Below are positions 52,054-61,064 of a stretch of DNA of 64,000 nt, piece after piece. The translations under genes were made by a program, and so were the position numbers. The stretch is from the NCBI GenBank assembly GCA_902774275.1, contig CACYHN010000001.1, forward strand, positions 1 to 64,000, given 5' to 3'. This DNA comes from an uncultured Bacteroidales bacterium. Its GTDB lineage: Bacteria > Bacteroidota > Bacteroidia > Bacteroidales > Bacteroidaceae. Under the pieces are notes generated by a model that was not told the origin of the DNA, made no database searches, and worked only from the letters and a program-made list of their open reading frames with translations. Within the stretch, counting starts at the first letter, position 1; every line of letters starts with the position of its first letter.

Positions 52054-53327
52054 TACTCGCGAACGATTGTCTGGTTACGGTCCGGACCTACTGAAACTAT
52101 TGAAACAGGGGTCTCAAGATACTCTTCAATGAATGATATGTAATTGTTGAACTCCTCTGGGAACTCATCCTCGTCATGGAGAGCGGTAAGGTCTGTCAGC
52201 CAACCGGGAAGCTCCTCATAGATAGGCTCTACACCCTCGCAGTCAAACGGGAACTCATCAGTCTGGGTGCCATCGGGCAGTTTGTATGCCACGCAAGCCT
52301 TGATGGTCTTGAACACATCAAGCACATCACTCTTCATCAGGATCAGGTCTGTGACACCGTTCAGGCGTACGGCATAACGCAGAGCCACCAGGTCAACCCA
52401 ACCGCAACGGCGGCGACGACCTGTTACAGCACCGAACTCATTACCGCGGTCAGAGAGAGCCTCACCATCCTTGTCAAACAGCTCTGTGGGGAACGGACCG
52501 CTGCCTACACGTGTACAGTAGGCTTTCATGATACCGTAAACCTTACCGATGTTACGCGGAGCAACACCCAGACCGGTGCATGCACCTGCACAGATGGTGT
52601 TTGATGAGGTTACAAAAGGATATGAACCAAAGTCTATGTCAAGCATTGTGCCCTGAGCGCCCTCGCAAAGTATGGTCTTGCCCTCACGCAGAAGGTTAGC
52701 CACAAAATGCTCGCTGTCCACGAACTTGAACTGTTTCATATACTCGATGCCCTCACGCCATGCCTTCTCCAGCGGAGCCAGGTCATACTCAAAGTTGAGG
52801 CTCTTAAGGGTACGCTCATGAGCGGCACGTGCGGCAGCGTAACGCTCCTCAAAATCAGGACGCAGCAGGTCACCTACGCGGACACCTGTACGGGCCACCT
52901 TGTCAGTATATGTGGGGCCTATTCCACGACCAGTGGTACCAACTTTGTTTGAACCCTTTGACGCCTCCAGCGCACTGTCCATAAGACGGTGTGTAGGCAG
53001 GATAAGATGTGCCTTCTTGGAGATGAGCAGACGGCTCTTAAGATCTATGCCGGCAGCCTCAAGTGCCTCAGCCTCTGCCTTGAACAGGGCGGCGTCAAGC
53101 ACCATTCCGTTACCTATGATATTCTGTTTGTTACCTTGAAACACTCCTGAAGGAATTGACTTGAGCACAAATTTCTTGTTGTCAAAAATCAAGGTATGTC
53201 CGGCATTAGGACCACCCTGGAAACGTGCCACAACATCATAACGGGGAGTAAGAACATCCACTACCTTACCTTTACCCTCATCACCCCACTGAAGTCCCAG
53301 CAGTACGTCAATCTTTTCTGTTTTCAT
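52053..53327 (-). CDS. purA: Adenylosuccinate synthetase
   Basis: A 424-residue GTP-dependent enzyme converting IMP to adenylosuccinate. Motifs are GLQWGDEGKGKVVD, RFQGGPNAGHT, GTTGRGIGPTYTDKVAR, CEGAQGTMLDIDFGSYPFVTSSN (shown as CEGAQGTMLDID and SYPFVTSSN) and GRRRRCGWVDLVALRYA. Length is typical. Its start overlaps the end of the fur-like gene by 20 bases and its stop overlaps the yugP start. Confidence 0.97.
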   Translation of the reverse strand: MKTEKIDVLLGLQWGDEGKGKVVDVLTPRYDVVARFQGGPNAGHTLIFDNKKFVLKSIPSGVFQGNKQNIIGNGMVLDAALFKAEAEALEAAGIDLKSRLLISKKAHLILPTHRLMDSALEASKGSNKVGTTGRGIGPTYTDKVARTGVRVGDLLRPDFEERYAAARAAHERTLKSLNFEYDLAPLEKAWREGIEYMKQFKFVDSEHFVANLLREGKTILCEGAQGTMLDIDFGSYPFVTSSNTICAGACTGLGVAPRNIGKVYGIMKAYCTRVGSGPFPTELFDKDGEALSDRGNEFGAVTGRRRRCGWVDLVALRYAVRLNGVTDLILMKSDVLDVFKTIKACVAYKLPDGTQTDEFPFDCEGVEPIYEELPGWLTDLTALHDEDEFPEEFNNYISFIEEYLETPVSIVSVGPDRNQTIVRE

Positions 53328-53817
53328 TTTTCTCTTTATCTTTATTCATTAACTTTTTCTGTTTACGCTTGAGCGTAGCCATGCATGAGCTGCACAGGCC
53401 ATAAACGCTCAATGACCATCCGGTCATGGTAAAACGACGCGTCCTCATCTCACTTATCTGATGTCGGACCCTGTCATCGTTCATCTCTGTCACCTTGTTG
53501 CAATTACTGCACTGCAGGCGTATCACGCCAACATTCCGGTCTGTCCTCTCAAACAGCACCTGCTCATTTATGTAAACCTTCCTCACCAGACCCGCACGCT
53601 CAAACAGCCCCAGGTTGTTATATACGGTGGCACGGCTTACTCTCATGCGCCTCTTCTCGGACATCTGTTTTGACATGGCTTCGGCCGAGAACGGAGTCTC
53701 TGTCAGATATATGGCATCAAGTAACGTCTCTCTCTCCTGCGTATATCTCAAGGAGTTGATACGCACGTAATCCGACAGTTTCTGCCGGGCCTGACGTAAA
53801 CTCTCCGTCTTATCCAT
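53308..53817 (-). CDS. Fur-family regulator lacking the sensory histidines
   Basis: A 169-residue Fur-superfamily protein. The winged helix is clear (RRMRVSRATVYNNLGLFERAGLVRKV), and two structural zinc knuckles CSNCNKV and CSSCMAT are kept. The usual histidine cluster before the first CxxC (HHxH-type) is replaced by DRNVGVIRLQC, and the histidine of the NHSLxLYG motif is replaced (MTGWSLSVYG). The regulatory metal site therefore seems lost while DNA binding and fold are retained. The C-terminus is a lysine-rich tail overlapping purA. The start at 53817 overlaps the alkylation-repair gene by eight bases. Targets are unknown. Confidence 0.85.
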   Translation of the reverse strand: MDKTESLRQARQKLSDYVRINSLRYTQERETLLDAIYLTETPFSAEAMSKQMSEKRRMRVSRATVYNNLGLFERAGLVRKVYINEQVLFERTDRNVGVIRLQCSNCNKVTEMNDDRVRHQISEMRTRRFTMTGWSLSVYGLCSSCMATLKRKQKKLMNKDKEKNENRKD

Positions 53818-54370
53818 TGTCTCTCTCCAGGCAATCCAAAGCAGTCCTGGCCGCCTGCGCACACATCAGGTCAGATCCTTTTATGGCTGCCTCTGCCTGG
53901 TCTTTCAACTCCTGCACATAACGTTCACTCATCTCACGCTCCCGGCGCAAAAGATGGGCCAACGTAAGGAATCCGCAATATCGGGCCATTCCGTTATCGG
54001 AAGCAATCCATCGGAAAGCGGCCTCTGATGCACCCTGCATCCTGCAGAAAAGGTACATGCAGCATACCTCTGCAAGATCAGGATATTCTATCTGTTCAAT
54101 CCATACATCCGCCAGGTCCGGCAGAAACCGGTCCTCCGGATATATCATAGCTGCTATCATCCTGCATTCACGGATATCCTCCTTCCAGAGACCACCCGCA
54201 AGCTCTGCATCCTTTTCTATCTCTGAAGCTATCCTCTTGAGTTCAGGAATCCCTACACCAAAATTGAGCTTGTATTCTATGCCGGCCTGCCTCATGCTTC
54301 CGGAGACAACGCCGTTCATACTGAGCCGCAACTTCTGCTTTATGTCAAGGATTCTCTCCTGAACTGTCAT
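53810..54370 (-). CDS. DNA alkylation repair (AlkD-like HEAT-repeat) protein
   Basis: A 186-residue all-helical protein resembling the AlkC/AlkD DNA alkylation repair family of HEAT-like glycosylases. Family-like features are YKLNFGVGIPELKRIASEI near the start, LWKEDIRECRMIAAMI, and W-containing helices (VWIEQIEYPDLAEVCC). It is shorter than typical AlkD (about 230), so glycosylase activity is not certain. The start at 54370 lies one base beyond the araC-like stop; a longer frame overlapping that gene was not used. It is followed by the fur-like gene with an eight-base overlap. Confidence 0.75.
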   Translation of the reverse strand: MTVQERILDIKQKLRLSMNGVVSGSMRQAGIEYKLNFGVGIPELKRIASEIEKDAELAGGLWKEDIRECRMIAAMIYPEDRFLPDLADVWIEQIEYPDLAEVCCMYLFCRMQGASEAAFRWIASDNGMARYCGFLTLAHLLRREREMSERYVQELKDQAEAAIKGSDLMCAQAARTALDCLERDNG

Positions 54371-54371
54371 T

Positions 54372-54794
54372 TCACTTGGCAAGATGGCGTTTCTTATACT
54401 GATGGGGAGCTTCACCCTTCTCTTTGAAGAAGGCCGCATAGAAAGACTGCCTGTTGGCAAAACCAGCCTTAGCGCCTATCTCCTCCATAGTCATGTCCGC
54501 ATAACGTTTGTCAGTCAGCATGTGCGCTGCGTCACGCACCCTGAATTCATTCACCAGACTGGAATAGTTCATTCCGAATCTTGAATTGATAACTGCCGAA
54601 AGATACCTGGGGTTAGTATTCAGGTCATTCGCAAGCTGACGGGCAGAATAATCCTTGTCACGGTATTTCTTCTGCGCCACAATGATTGTAAGAACACCGT
54701 CATAAAGTTCATCTGCAAGTTCTGCACGAATAAGGCCTCTGTAACCGGCTTCCTTTTCAATCCTTTCTCTGATTTTGTAAGGTTTGGTGTCCAT
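54372..54794 (-). CDS. AraC-type DNA-binding domain protein (stand-alone)
   Basis: A 140-residue protein consisting mainly of an AraC/XylS double helix-turn-helix. The first helix-turn-helix is SARQLANDLNTNPRYLSAVIN; the second is MTMEEIGAKAGFANRQSFYAAFFKE, followed by the GEAPHQYKKR equivalent of the GxSPxxYR motif. The N-terminal 45 residues are helical with no ligand-binding barrel, so any signal must come from elsewhere. It heads the string araC-alkD-fur-purA. A direct repeat just upstream (54799-54823) could be its own operator. Confidence 0.88.
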   Translation of the reverse strand: MDTKPYKIRERIEKEAGYRGLIRAELADELYDGVLTIIVAQKKYRDKDYSARQLANDLNTNPRYLSAVINSRFGMNYSSLVNEFRVRDAAHMLTDKRYADMTMEEIGAKAGFANRQSFYAAFFKEKGEAPHQYKKRHLAK

Positions 54795-54798
54795 TTTA

Positions 54799-54823
54799 CG
54801 TTACAATAAAATTTTCGTTACAA
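54799..54823 (-). promoter_or_regulatory. Direct repeat CGTTACAA x2 upstream of the araC-like gene
   Basis: CGTTACAA occurs at 54799-54806 and 54816-54823, 17 bases apart, starting five bases before the araC-like ATG. AraC-type proteins often bind paired direct half-sites, so autoregulation is possible. The minus-strand ATTTTG just upstream is a weak -7 candidate. Confidence 0.35.
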
Positions 54824-54953
54824 AATAAGTGTTTTTCGGTCAAAAACAAGAATCAAAATAGCCAATAAAAATTAAGATTTTTATTTTTCGGAATTTTTAG
54901 GAAAATAATAGCAGTTGAACGTCAGCATCGACCTTGAATTGAGCTCTTTTTTG

Positions 54954-54961
54954 TATTTTTG
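54954..54961 (+). promoter_or_regulatory. -7 promoter box TATTTTTG for dnaG
   Basis: TATTTTTG matches TAnnTTTG, 26 bases before the dnaG ATG; a TTG at 54934-54936 sits near the expected -33 position. Confidence 0.55.
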
Positions 54962-54987
54962 AAGTCCCATCCCGATATGAGGTTTTC

Positions 54988-57042
54988 ATGATAGACCAGC
55001 TTACCATAGAGAAGATACTCGATGCCGCCAACATTGTTGATGTGGTATCGGAATTTGTCACCCTGCGCAAACGCGGTGTAAACTATGTGGGGCTGTGTCC
55101 GTTCCATAACGAGAAGACCCCGTCATTCTACGTCTCCCCCTCCAAGGGAATCTGCAAGTGCTTCAGCTGCGGCAAGGGCGGCAACGCCATCCATTTCCTT
55201 ATGGAGCACGAGCAGATGTCGTTCCAGGATGCGGCCGAATGGCTGGCCAACAAATACGGCATACCGTTCCGCAAACGTGAGCTGACTGACTCAGAGAAAG
55301 CCCTGCAGAACGAACGTGAGTCAATGTTCATTACCAACCAGTTTGCGCTGGATTTCTTCAAGGACACCCTGCTCAATACCGATAAGGGACGTGCCATAGG
55401 CCTGGCCTATTTCCGCAAGCGCGGATTCCGTGATGACATACTTGAAAAGTTTCATTTGGGATACTGTCCCGATGAGCCCGATGCCCTGGCCCGCGCCGCT
55501 TTGGCCAAAGGTTATACAAAGGAGAACCTCATCAAGACCGGACTCTGTTACGAGCGTGAGAATGACGGCCAGCTGCGTGACCGTTTCCACGGCCGCGTTA
55601 TATTCCCCGTGCACTCCATAGCAGGCAAGGTGGTGGCATTCGGCGGCCGCATAATGAATGCCGATGCCAAGGTAGCCAAATACGTAAACTCTCCGGAGTC
55701 AATAATCTACTCCAAGAGCCGTGAACTCTACGGACTTTGGCAGGCCAAACAGGCCATAGTACGCAAGGACCGCTGTTTCCTGGTAGAGGGTTATGCCGAT
55801 GTCATATCTATGTTCCAGAGTGGCGTGGAGAATGTAGTTGCATCAAGCGGCACATCTCTTACCCCTGGCCAGATACGCTTGATACACCGTTTTACCAACA
55901 ACATCACCGTACTCTATGACGGCGATAAGGCCGGCATAAAAGCCTCCCTGCGCGGTATAGACATGCTACTGGCAGAGGGCATGAACGTAAAGGTCCTGCT
56001 GCTGCCCGACGGTGAGGACCCCGACAGCTTTGCCCAGGGCCGCGGAGCCACCGAGTTCCAGAAATACATTGACACTCACCAGGTGGATTTCATCCGCTTC
56101 AAGGTGAACCTCCTTATGGAGGATGCGGCCGATGATCCCTACAGCCGCAGCGAGCTTATCAAGAGTATCACGCAGAGCATATCGGTAATACAGGATCCCA
56201 TTGTGAGATCAGTCTATATCACCGAGTGCAGCCAGATAATGAAGATTGATGAGCGTCTGCTCATTAATGACGTGAACCGCCGCCAACGCGAGCAGGCTCA
56301 GGCAGCTGCGCAAGCCCCTCGTCCGGCCCAATCAGCCGATGAAAACGGGCAAAATCCAGAACCAGCCACCACTGAATCAGATAATCCTGACACGCCCGAT
56401 ACACCTTCCGAACCCGCCCCGCAACCTGAGATTTCAGCAGAAGATAAACTACGTCAACAAGTCCGCGCACTGAAACGTGAAGGCCTGGGCCCCATGATGG
56501 ATAAAGAACGCCTCCTGTCCCAACTCATAGTAAGATATGGTGGCAAAGTGATGTGTACCTTCCGTAATGAAGAGGATCAGGAGCAGGATATGACTGTAGG
56601 ACAATTCATAGTAGGCTCACTACAGAATGATGGGCTCGAGTTCCGCCATCCTGTCTATAAGCGTTTTGTGGAGCTCATGGCTGAGCATATAGAAGAGAAG
56701 GATTTCAACAGTGAGAAGTTCTTCATGTCCCACCCCGAGACATTCGTTAGCCTCACAGCCGCCAGCCTCATGGAGGAGCGTTACCAGCTGAGCACCATCT
56801 TCAAGGACAACAAACCCGTTGAAGACGGGCAGCGCTTGCTCCAGCTTACACGTCACATCATGGCCGACTACCAGATGGAGGTGCTCCGCCTTGAGATCAA
56901 AGAGATAGAAAAGCAGATGCAGGATCCCTCCACCCTGGAATCAACTGATAAGCTTATGGAACTCCAGCGCCGCTACAAGCAGCTTTTATCTGCCCGGGCT
57001 GAGCTCTCTAAGGTATTGGGAGAGAGGGTTGTTAATCTTTAA
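54988..57042 (+). CDS. dnaG: DNA primase
   Basis: A 684-residue replication primase. The N-terminal CHC2 zinc finger is visible (LCPFHNEKTPSF, CKCFSCGKGG). The catalytic core has the EKFHLGYCPD and FxGRVIFPVHS segments and the Toprim motifs LVEGYADVISMFQ, SSGTSLT and YDGDKAGIKAS. A low-complexity Ala/Pro/Glu linker (about 430-490) separates the core from a helical helicase-interaction domain, which ends in coiled-coil-like sequence (EIKEIEKQMQD). The length is somewhat above E. coli DnaG because of the linker. Confidence 0.96.
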   Translation: MIDQLTIEKILDAANIVDVVSEFVTLRKRGVNYVGLCPFHNEKTPSFYVSPSKGICKCFSCGKGGNAIHFLMEHEQMSFQDAAEWLANKYGIPFRKRELTDSEKALQNERESMFITNQFALDFFKDTLLNTDKGRAIGLAYFRKRGFRDDILEKFHLGYCPDEPDALARAALAKGYTKENLIKTGLCYERENDGQLRDRFHGRVIFPVHSIAGKVVAFGGRIMNADAKVAKYVNSPESIIYSKSRELYGLWQAKQAIVRKDRCFLVEGYADVISMFQSGVENVVASSGTSLTPGQIRLIHRFTNNITVLYDGDKAGIKASLRGIDMLLAEGMNVKVLLLPDGEDPDSFAQGRGATEFQKYIDTHQVDFIRFKVNLLMEDAADDPYSRSELIKSITQSISVIQDPIVRSVYITECSQIMKIDERLLINDVNRRQREQAQAAAQAPRPAQSADENGQNPEPATTESDNPDTPDTPSEPAPQPEISAEDKLRQQVRALKREGLGPMMDKERLLSQLIVRYGGKVMCTFRNEEDQEQDMTVGQFIVGSLQNDGLEFRHPVYKRFVELMAEHIEEKDFNSEKFFMSHPETFVSLTAASLMEERYQLSTIFKDNKPVEDGQRLLQLTRHIMADYQMEVLRLEIKEIEKQMQDPSTLESTDKLMELQRRYKQLLSARAELSKVLGERVVNL

Positions 57043-57430
57043 TGCGGCGGATTTCTCGCTGCTTCACAGCTCGATTTTTTTTGACTTTTATGGCCCCTTC
57101 AGGGCCTAAAAAGTCCCTATCTGGAAACTTATCTGCGTATTAGGTACACGACATTTTTTTAGTTTGGGGTGGCGACACCCCAAACCCGTTCCATTTCATT
57201 TGGCTATATCCGATTTTCACACGTCACGATAAAGTGAACAAATTCCCTTTATTCGTTTGACTTAACGTGAAAATTCATTCCATTCCACTCTGCCGGCCTT
57301 CCAGGCCGGGTAAAACGTAATCCCGACAACGCTTTGCTGTCGGGATTACGTTTTACTGACTGCAATTGGAAACCTTCTGCGAATTATGATCACGCACAGG
57401 GAAACGCAGGTGCGGTGGTGACCCAATAGG
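57043..57430. other. 388-base spacer between dnaG and folE with several palindromes
   Basis: No gene is seen. It contains four dyads: GACTTTT/AAAAGTC with inner GGCCC/GGGCC (57083-57115), GTTTGGGGTG-GCGA-CACCCCAAAC (57162-57185), CCGGCCT-TCC-AGGCCGG (57293-57309), and an 18-base perfect repeat (57311-57355). The words CTGCGTATTA (57132) and CTGCGAATTA with CACGCAC (57377-57396) resemble the core of the composite elements at 6834 and 49862 and may be decayed copies. Confidence 0.7.
57311..57355. terminator. Strong hairpin, probable bidirectional terminator of dnaG and folE
   Basis: An 18-base perfect inverted repeat (57311-57328 with 57338-57355, arm TAAAACGTAATCCCGACA) with a nine-base loop lies 76 bases beyond the folE stop and 269 beyond dnaG. 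Each arm ends in TTTTA in the outward direction, so it could terminate both convergent transcripts. Confidence 0.65.
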
Positions 57431-58027
57431 TCACTTTCTTGGTGCAATGAGGTTCATGAACTCCTCACGAGTCTTAGCGCGGTTGAATGCGCCGGTAAAA
57501 TCGGATGTAGTGGTGACTGAGTTCTGTTTCTCCACGCCGCGCATCTGCATGCACATATGACTGGCCTCAATGACCACCATCACGCCAAGGGGCTGTAGGG
57601 TTTCCTGAATGCAGTCCTTGATCTGTGATGTCATGCGTTCCTGGACCTGAAGGCGGCGGGCAAAAGCATCTACCACACGGGCAATCTTGCTCAGTCCGGT
57701 AATATAACCGTTGGGGATGTATGCCACATGAGCCTTGCCGTAGAAAGGTAGCATATGATGCTCGCACAGAGAATAAAAGTCAATATCCTTTACTATCACC
57801 ATCTGGCTGTAATCCTCCTTGAACATGGCGGATTTAAGGATGGCGGCAGGATCAATCTCATATCCGCTGGTAAAGTCCAGAAGCGTCTTGGCTACACGCA
57901 GAGGAGTACGCACCAGACCTTCACGGCCTGCATCGGGCTCAATAAGTTTAAGAATCTCCTCATAGTGATGCTTCAATGCCAGAAACTTCTCTGACTCTTC
58001 ATCGGAATATGGTATCAGTGAACTCAT
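57431..58027 (-). CDS. folE: GTP cyclohydrolase I
   Basis: A 198-residue enzyme opening GTP to dihydroneopterin triphosphate in folate synthesis. Zinc ligands are visible in [21 protein letters not shown] (written in part: CEHHMLPF) and [11 protein letters not shown]. Other motifs are [21 protein letters not shown] (in part TPLRVAK) and [12 protein letters not shown]. It overlaps the SPOR gene stop by four bases and is the last gene of the six-gene operon. Confidence 0.96.
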   Translation of the reverse strand: MSSLIPYSDEESEKFLALKHHYEEILKLIEPDAGREGLVRTPLRVAKTLLDFTSGYEIDPAAILKSAMFKEDYSQMVIVKDIDFYSLCEHHMLPFYGKAHVAYIPNGYITGLSKIARVVDAFARRLQVQERMTSQIKDCIQETLQPLGVMVVIEASHMCMQMRGVEKQNSVTTTSDFTGAFNRAKTREEFMNLIAPRK

Positions 58028-58476
58028 AGCGGGATTGTAATATCCTGATTACGTAAAATTATTATACCCTTGTACGGGGTCTCTTTCTTAAGTTTGCGCA
58101 GCGTCTCGTATGCCTCCTCATAATAGAGGAAATCACCTACGGTGCAGAGCCAGCGCGGGTTTTTGAATTCTGTGTGTACCGGCAGATCAGGATAGAGAGC
58201 GCGGATATAACGGTCCACCTCATTAGCCCTCTCTTTCGATGCACGTGTATTGTTTCCGGCATAGACCTGGATACGGTATCCCTTGGCCTTAATCTTAGTG
58301 CCAGACTCAGCCTCAGATACCTTTCCTATAAGGCTGTCCAGACGCACATCTCTTTCAACGTGTATCTGCCCCCTACCCGGAACTCTCCTCTCCAGCTCCT
58401 GGACCAGCGTCCTTTGCTGGGCGCTGGCCAGAGCCGTAAAGAGAACCATAAAAAACAATAATACGGTTTTTCGCAT
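58024..58476 (-). CDS. SPOR domain-containing exported protein
   Basis: A 150-residue protein starting at the ATG at 58476 with signal peptide [19 protein letters not shown]. The C-terminal half is a SPOR domain ([22 protein letters not shown], then [25 protein letters not shown]), which binds denuded septal peptidoglycan glycan in known examples. The frame is open further upstream into tpiA, but the signal peptide fixes the start. The position between tpiA and folE is conserved in Bacteroides relatives. Confidence 0.88.
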   Translation of the reverse strand: MRKTVLLFFMVLFTALASAQQRTLVQELERRVPGRGQIHVERDVRLDSLIGKVSEAESGTKIKAKGYRIQVYAGNNTRASKERANEVDRYIRALYPDLPVHTEFKNPRWLCTVGDFLYYEEAYETLRKLKKETPYKGIIILRNQDITIPL

Positions 58477-58552
58477 AAATGATTGTTTTATGGATTTTAT
58501 CCTATTTTCGGATGATGGTTTTACAAACCAGCGCCGAAAAAAGGATGAAATA

Positions 58553-59314
58553 TTACTTTTTCCAGGCGTCGATGATGCCCTTGAAATCAGCAACTTTCAA
58601 AGAAGCACCGCCAATCAGACCACCGTCGATGTCAACCTTTGAGAACAGCTCAGGAGCATTTGAAGCCTTGCATGAGCCACCGTAAAGGATAGAAGTATCC
58701 TCAGCAACCTGCTTGCCATACTTATCGGCAATCACTGAACGGATGTAAGCATGAATCTCCTCTGCCTGATCAGCAGTAGCGGTCTTACCGGTACCGATAG
58801 CCCAGATAGGCTCATAGGCGATAGTGATGTTCTTGAACTCATCAGCAGAGAGGTTGAATACTGAACCCTCCAACTCAGCCTTTACAATCTGGTTCTGAAT
58901 ACCCTTCTCACGCTCATCGAGTGACTCACCGATGCAGAAGATAACCTTAAGACCGTTGGCAAGAGCCAGCAGAACCTTCTCCTTAAGGATCTCATAGGTC
59001 TCATGATAGTACTCTCTGCGCTCTGAGTGACCCAGGATTACATACTCAGCACCTGTTGACTTAACCATAGCAGCTGATACCTCACCGGTATAAGCACCTG
59101 ATTCCTTGTCAGCGCAGTTCTCAGCTGAAAGGCCGATAACCTTGTGGTCAATGATATCAGAAATCTTGGCAAGATGAATAAACGGAGTACCGATTATTAC
59201 ATCGCAATTTGGCTTGTCAGCAGCCAACACCTGATTCAGCTCTTCAGCGAGAGCAATACCTTCCTGGAGAGTCTTGTTCATCTTCCAGTTTCCGGCAACA
59301 ATTTTCTTTCTCAT
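58553..59314 (-). CDS. tpiA: Triosephosphate isomerase
   Basis: A 253-residue TIM-barrel enzyme interconverting dihydroxyacetone phosphate and glyceraldehyde 3-phosphate. Active-site elements: Asn/Lys in VAGNWKMNK, His in [10 protein letters not shown], Glu in [17 protein letters not shown] with its flexible loop, and the phosphate-binding [12 protein letters not shown]. The GG near the end ([10 protein letters not shown]) is also typical. Length is normal. It lies between the BT_3928-type and SPOR genes. Confidence 0.97.
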   Translation of the reverse strand: MRKKIVAGNWKMNKTLQEGIALAEELNQVLAADKPNCDVIIGTPFIHLAKISDIIDHKVIGLSAENCADKESGAYTGEVSAAMVKSTGAEYVILGHSERREYYHETYEILKEKVLLALANGLKVIFCIGESLDEREKGIQNQIVKAELEGSVFNLSADEFKNITIAYEPIWAIGTGKTATADQAEEIHAYIRSVIADKYGKQVAEDTSILYGGSCKASNAPELFSKVDIDGGLIGGASLKVADFKGIIDAWKK

Positions 59315-59337
59315 TTCAAATAGTATTATTAAAAGTG

Positions 59338-60474
59338 TTATTGAATCAATCCTTTAAACTTGTCTATCAGCACAATCAGGAGCAGAGGCAGCACAAACAG
59401 CAATGCCACGGCCCACGGAGTCCGCGTAGGGTCAGGATCCGGAATCCGGCCTGCACTTATCTCATCGAGCGGCGCTGAAAGTTCCTCATCAGGAGGTATG
59501 TTGAAATAGCTCCATTTGTTTACTATTATACCATCCTTTATCAGCACCAGACCCGGATTGGAACGTACCATCGTCTGCAGCGGAATCTCATCACAGAACA
59601 GGAACTTAATCTCAGCACCGGCATTCTCTGTCCATTGCCTGATGGCTTCAGTTCCGGATGAGGTTACTCCTATCATATTATATCCCCAATTGGCACAATA
59701 GTCAAAAACATCATCTATAAGATCCAGGCCGCTGTCACTTGCATCTTCCAGATGCGGTGATACCAACAGGAACGTGTAACCGGGATCCATCAGGATCTCC
59801 TCCGTTACATCATTCATATCATCATCCATCAGGGAGAAATCCGTCATCTCCGGATTCTTTACGCTCCCCAGCACCTCACTGCGAAGATCAACGCCTACCT
59901 TGTAAGGTCTGAAATCCAGTACCGGCAATCCCTTGATGTTACCCACCATAAACCTGACGGCAATCAGCGTAACCACCAGTGTCACAACCCAATGCCTACG
60001 TTCATCCACAAACGGGACAATCTTTTTCTTCTTGATGAATACAATCAGTGCCAGCAGCAGAAGGAATACGTTTTTCCCGAATGTCTGCCAATTGGTAAGT
60101 ACCAGAGCATCACCAAAGCAACCGCAATCCTCAACCGGATTCTCCATTGCCAGATACAGAGTAAACGGCGTCAGGATGACCATCATTATCAGTGCTATAA
60201 GCGATGAACCCCGATAGAAAGCACCGACAGCCAGATATGAACCTATAAGGATCTCAAATCCCGCCAGCAGGCAGGCCAGAATGAGCAGAGTGGACTCAAG
60301 CACCATGCCACCCATACCAAATGCCATCAGATAATCAGAAAGCTTTATCTGCGTACCCACGGGGTCAATAGCCTTAACTACCCCTGAGAACAAAAAAGTC
60401 AGTCCCAGAAGCACACGGCAGAAGTTTACCAGAACCTTTATCGGCAAATCTTTTTTCTTGACCTCACTACCCAT
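59338..60474 (-). CDS. BT_3928-type membrane protein: DoxX/MauE domain plus thioredoxin-like domain
   Basis: A 378-residue membrane protein. The N-terminal half has four DoxX/MauE-like helices ([22 protein letters not shown] is diagnostic in part) and a conserved [14 protein letters not shown] motif between helices 3 and 4, as in MauE-type proteins handling disulfides. A fifth membrane helix leads to a periplasmic thioredoxin-like region ([38 protein letters not shown] in part) without a visible CxxC, and a last helix closes the protein. A redox or quinone-linked role is inferred. The ATG at 60474 is used; the DUF1599 stop is six bases upstream. Confidence 0.85.
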   Translation of the reverse strand: MGSEVKKKDLPIKVLVNFCRVLLGLTFLFSGVVKAIDPVGTQIKLSDYLMAFGMGGMVLESTLLILACLLAGFEILIGSYLAVGAFYRGSSLIALIMMVILTPFTLYLAMENPVEDCGCFGDALVLTNWQTFGKNVFLLLLALIVFIKKKKIVPFVDERRHWVVTLVVTLIAVRFMVGNIKGLPVLDFRPYKVGVDLRSEVLGSVKNPEMTDFSLMDDDMNDVTEEILMDPGYTFLLVSPHLEDASDSGLDLIDDVFDYCANWGYNMIGVTSSGTEAIRQWTENAGAEIKFLFCDEIPLQTMVRSNPGLVLIKDGIIVNKWSYFNIPPDEELSAPLDEISAGRIPDPDPTRTPWAVALLFVLPLLLIVLIDKFKGLIQ

Positions 60475-60479
60475 GCCTG

Positions 60480-61037
60480 TCAATCCTGTTTTGATTGCTC
60501 CATTATCTTGATCAAACCGAATACGGCATAATTGATCATATCCATATAGTTGGCATCAATGCCTTCCGATACTACCGTCTTGCCCTCATGACTCTCAATC
60601 TCCTTGGTGCGGTTTATCTTGGTCAGGATAAGGTCTGTGTAAGATGTGGTACGCATCCCGCGCCAGGCCTCATCATAGTCATGATTTTTCTTTTTCATCA
60701 GCTCCAAGGCGGCGTTAGCATACTTGTCATACTCTTTTACTGCCCAATCTGCATCCTTGTCAACAGTATCAGAGAAGCCGTATTCAAGCTGAATCAAGGC
60801 AATTATTCCGTAATTGACAATGCCGATAAGCTCTGAGCGTATGCCCTCATCAATAAGTGACACACCCTTGGTCTCTATGCTGCGAATACGTTTGGCCTTG
60901 ATGAAAATCTGGTCAGTCAGCGACTCCGGACGCATTATACGCCAAGAGGCACCGTAGTCCTGCAGTTTCTTTACATACAGGGCACGACACGTCTTTATCA
61001 CCTCCTCAAACTGCCTGTTGGTGTCAGGCTTATTCAT
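60480..61037 (-). CDS. DUF1599 (nucleotide modification associated domain 1) protein, two tandem repeats
   Basis: A 185-residue protein with two copies of the same module: LQDYGASWRIMRPESLTDQIFIKAKRI (in part DYGASWRIMR, TDQIFIKA) and NHDYDEAWRGMRTTSYTDLILTKINRT (in part DYDEAWRGMR, TDLILTKI). The DYxxxWRxMR and TDxIxxKxxR pattern defines DUF1599, thought to relate to nucleotide metabolism, with no proven reaction. The ATG at 61037 follows a GAAGGT and matches the conserved N-terminus; an in-frame ATG at 61052 is an alternative. Confidence 0.88.
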   Translation of the reverse strand: MNKPDTNRQFEEVIKTCRALYVKKLQDYGASWRIMRPESLTDQIFIKAKRIRSIETKGVSLIDEGIRSELIGIVNYGIIALIQLEYGFSDTVDKDADWAVKEYDKYANAALELMKKKNHDYDEAWRGMRTTSYTDLILTKINRTKEIESHEGKTVVSEGIDANYMDMINYAVFGLIKIMEQSKQD

Positions 61038-61064
61038 ATTACCTTCACACATAACCTTGTCTTA

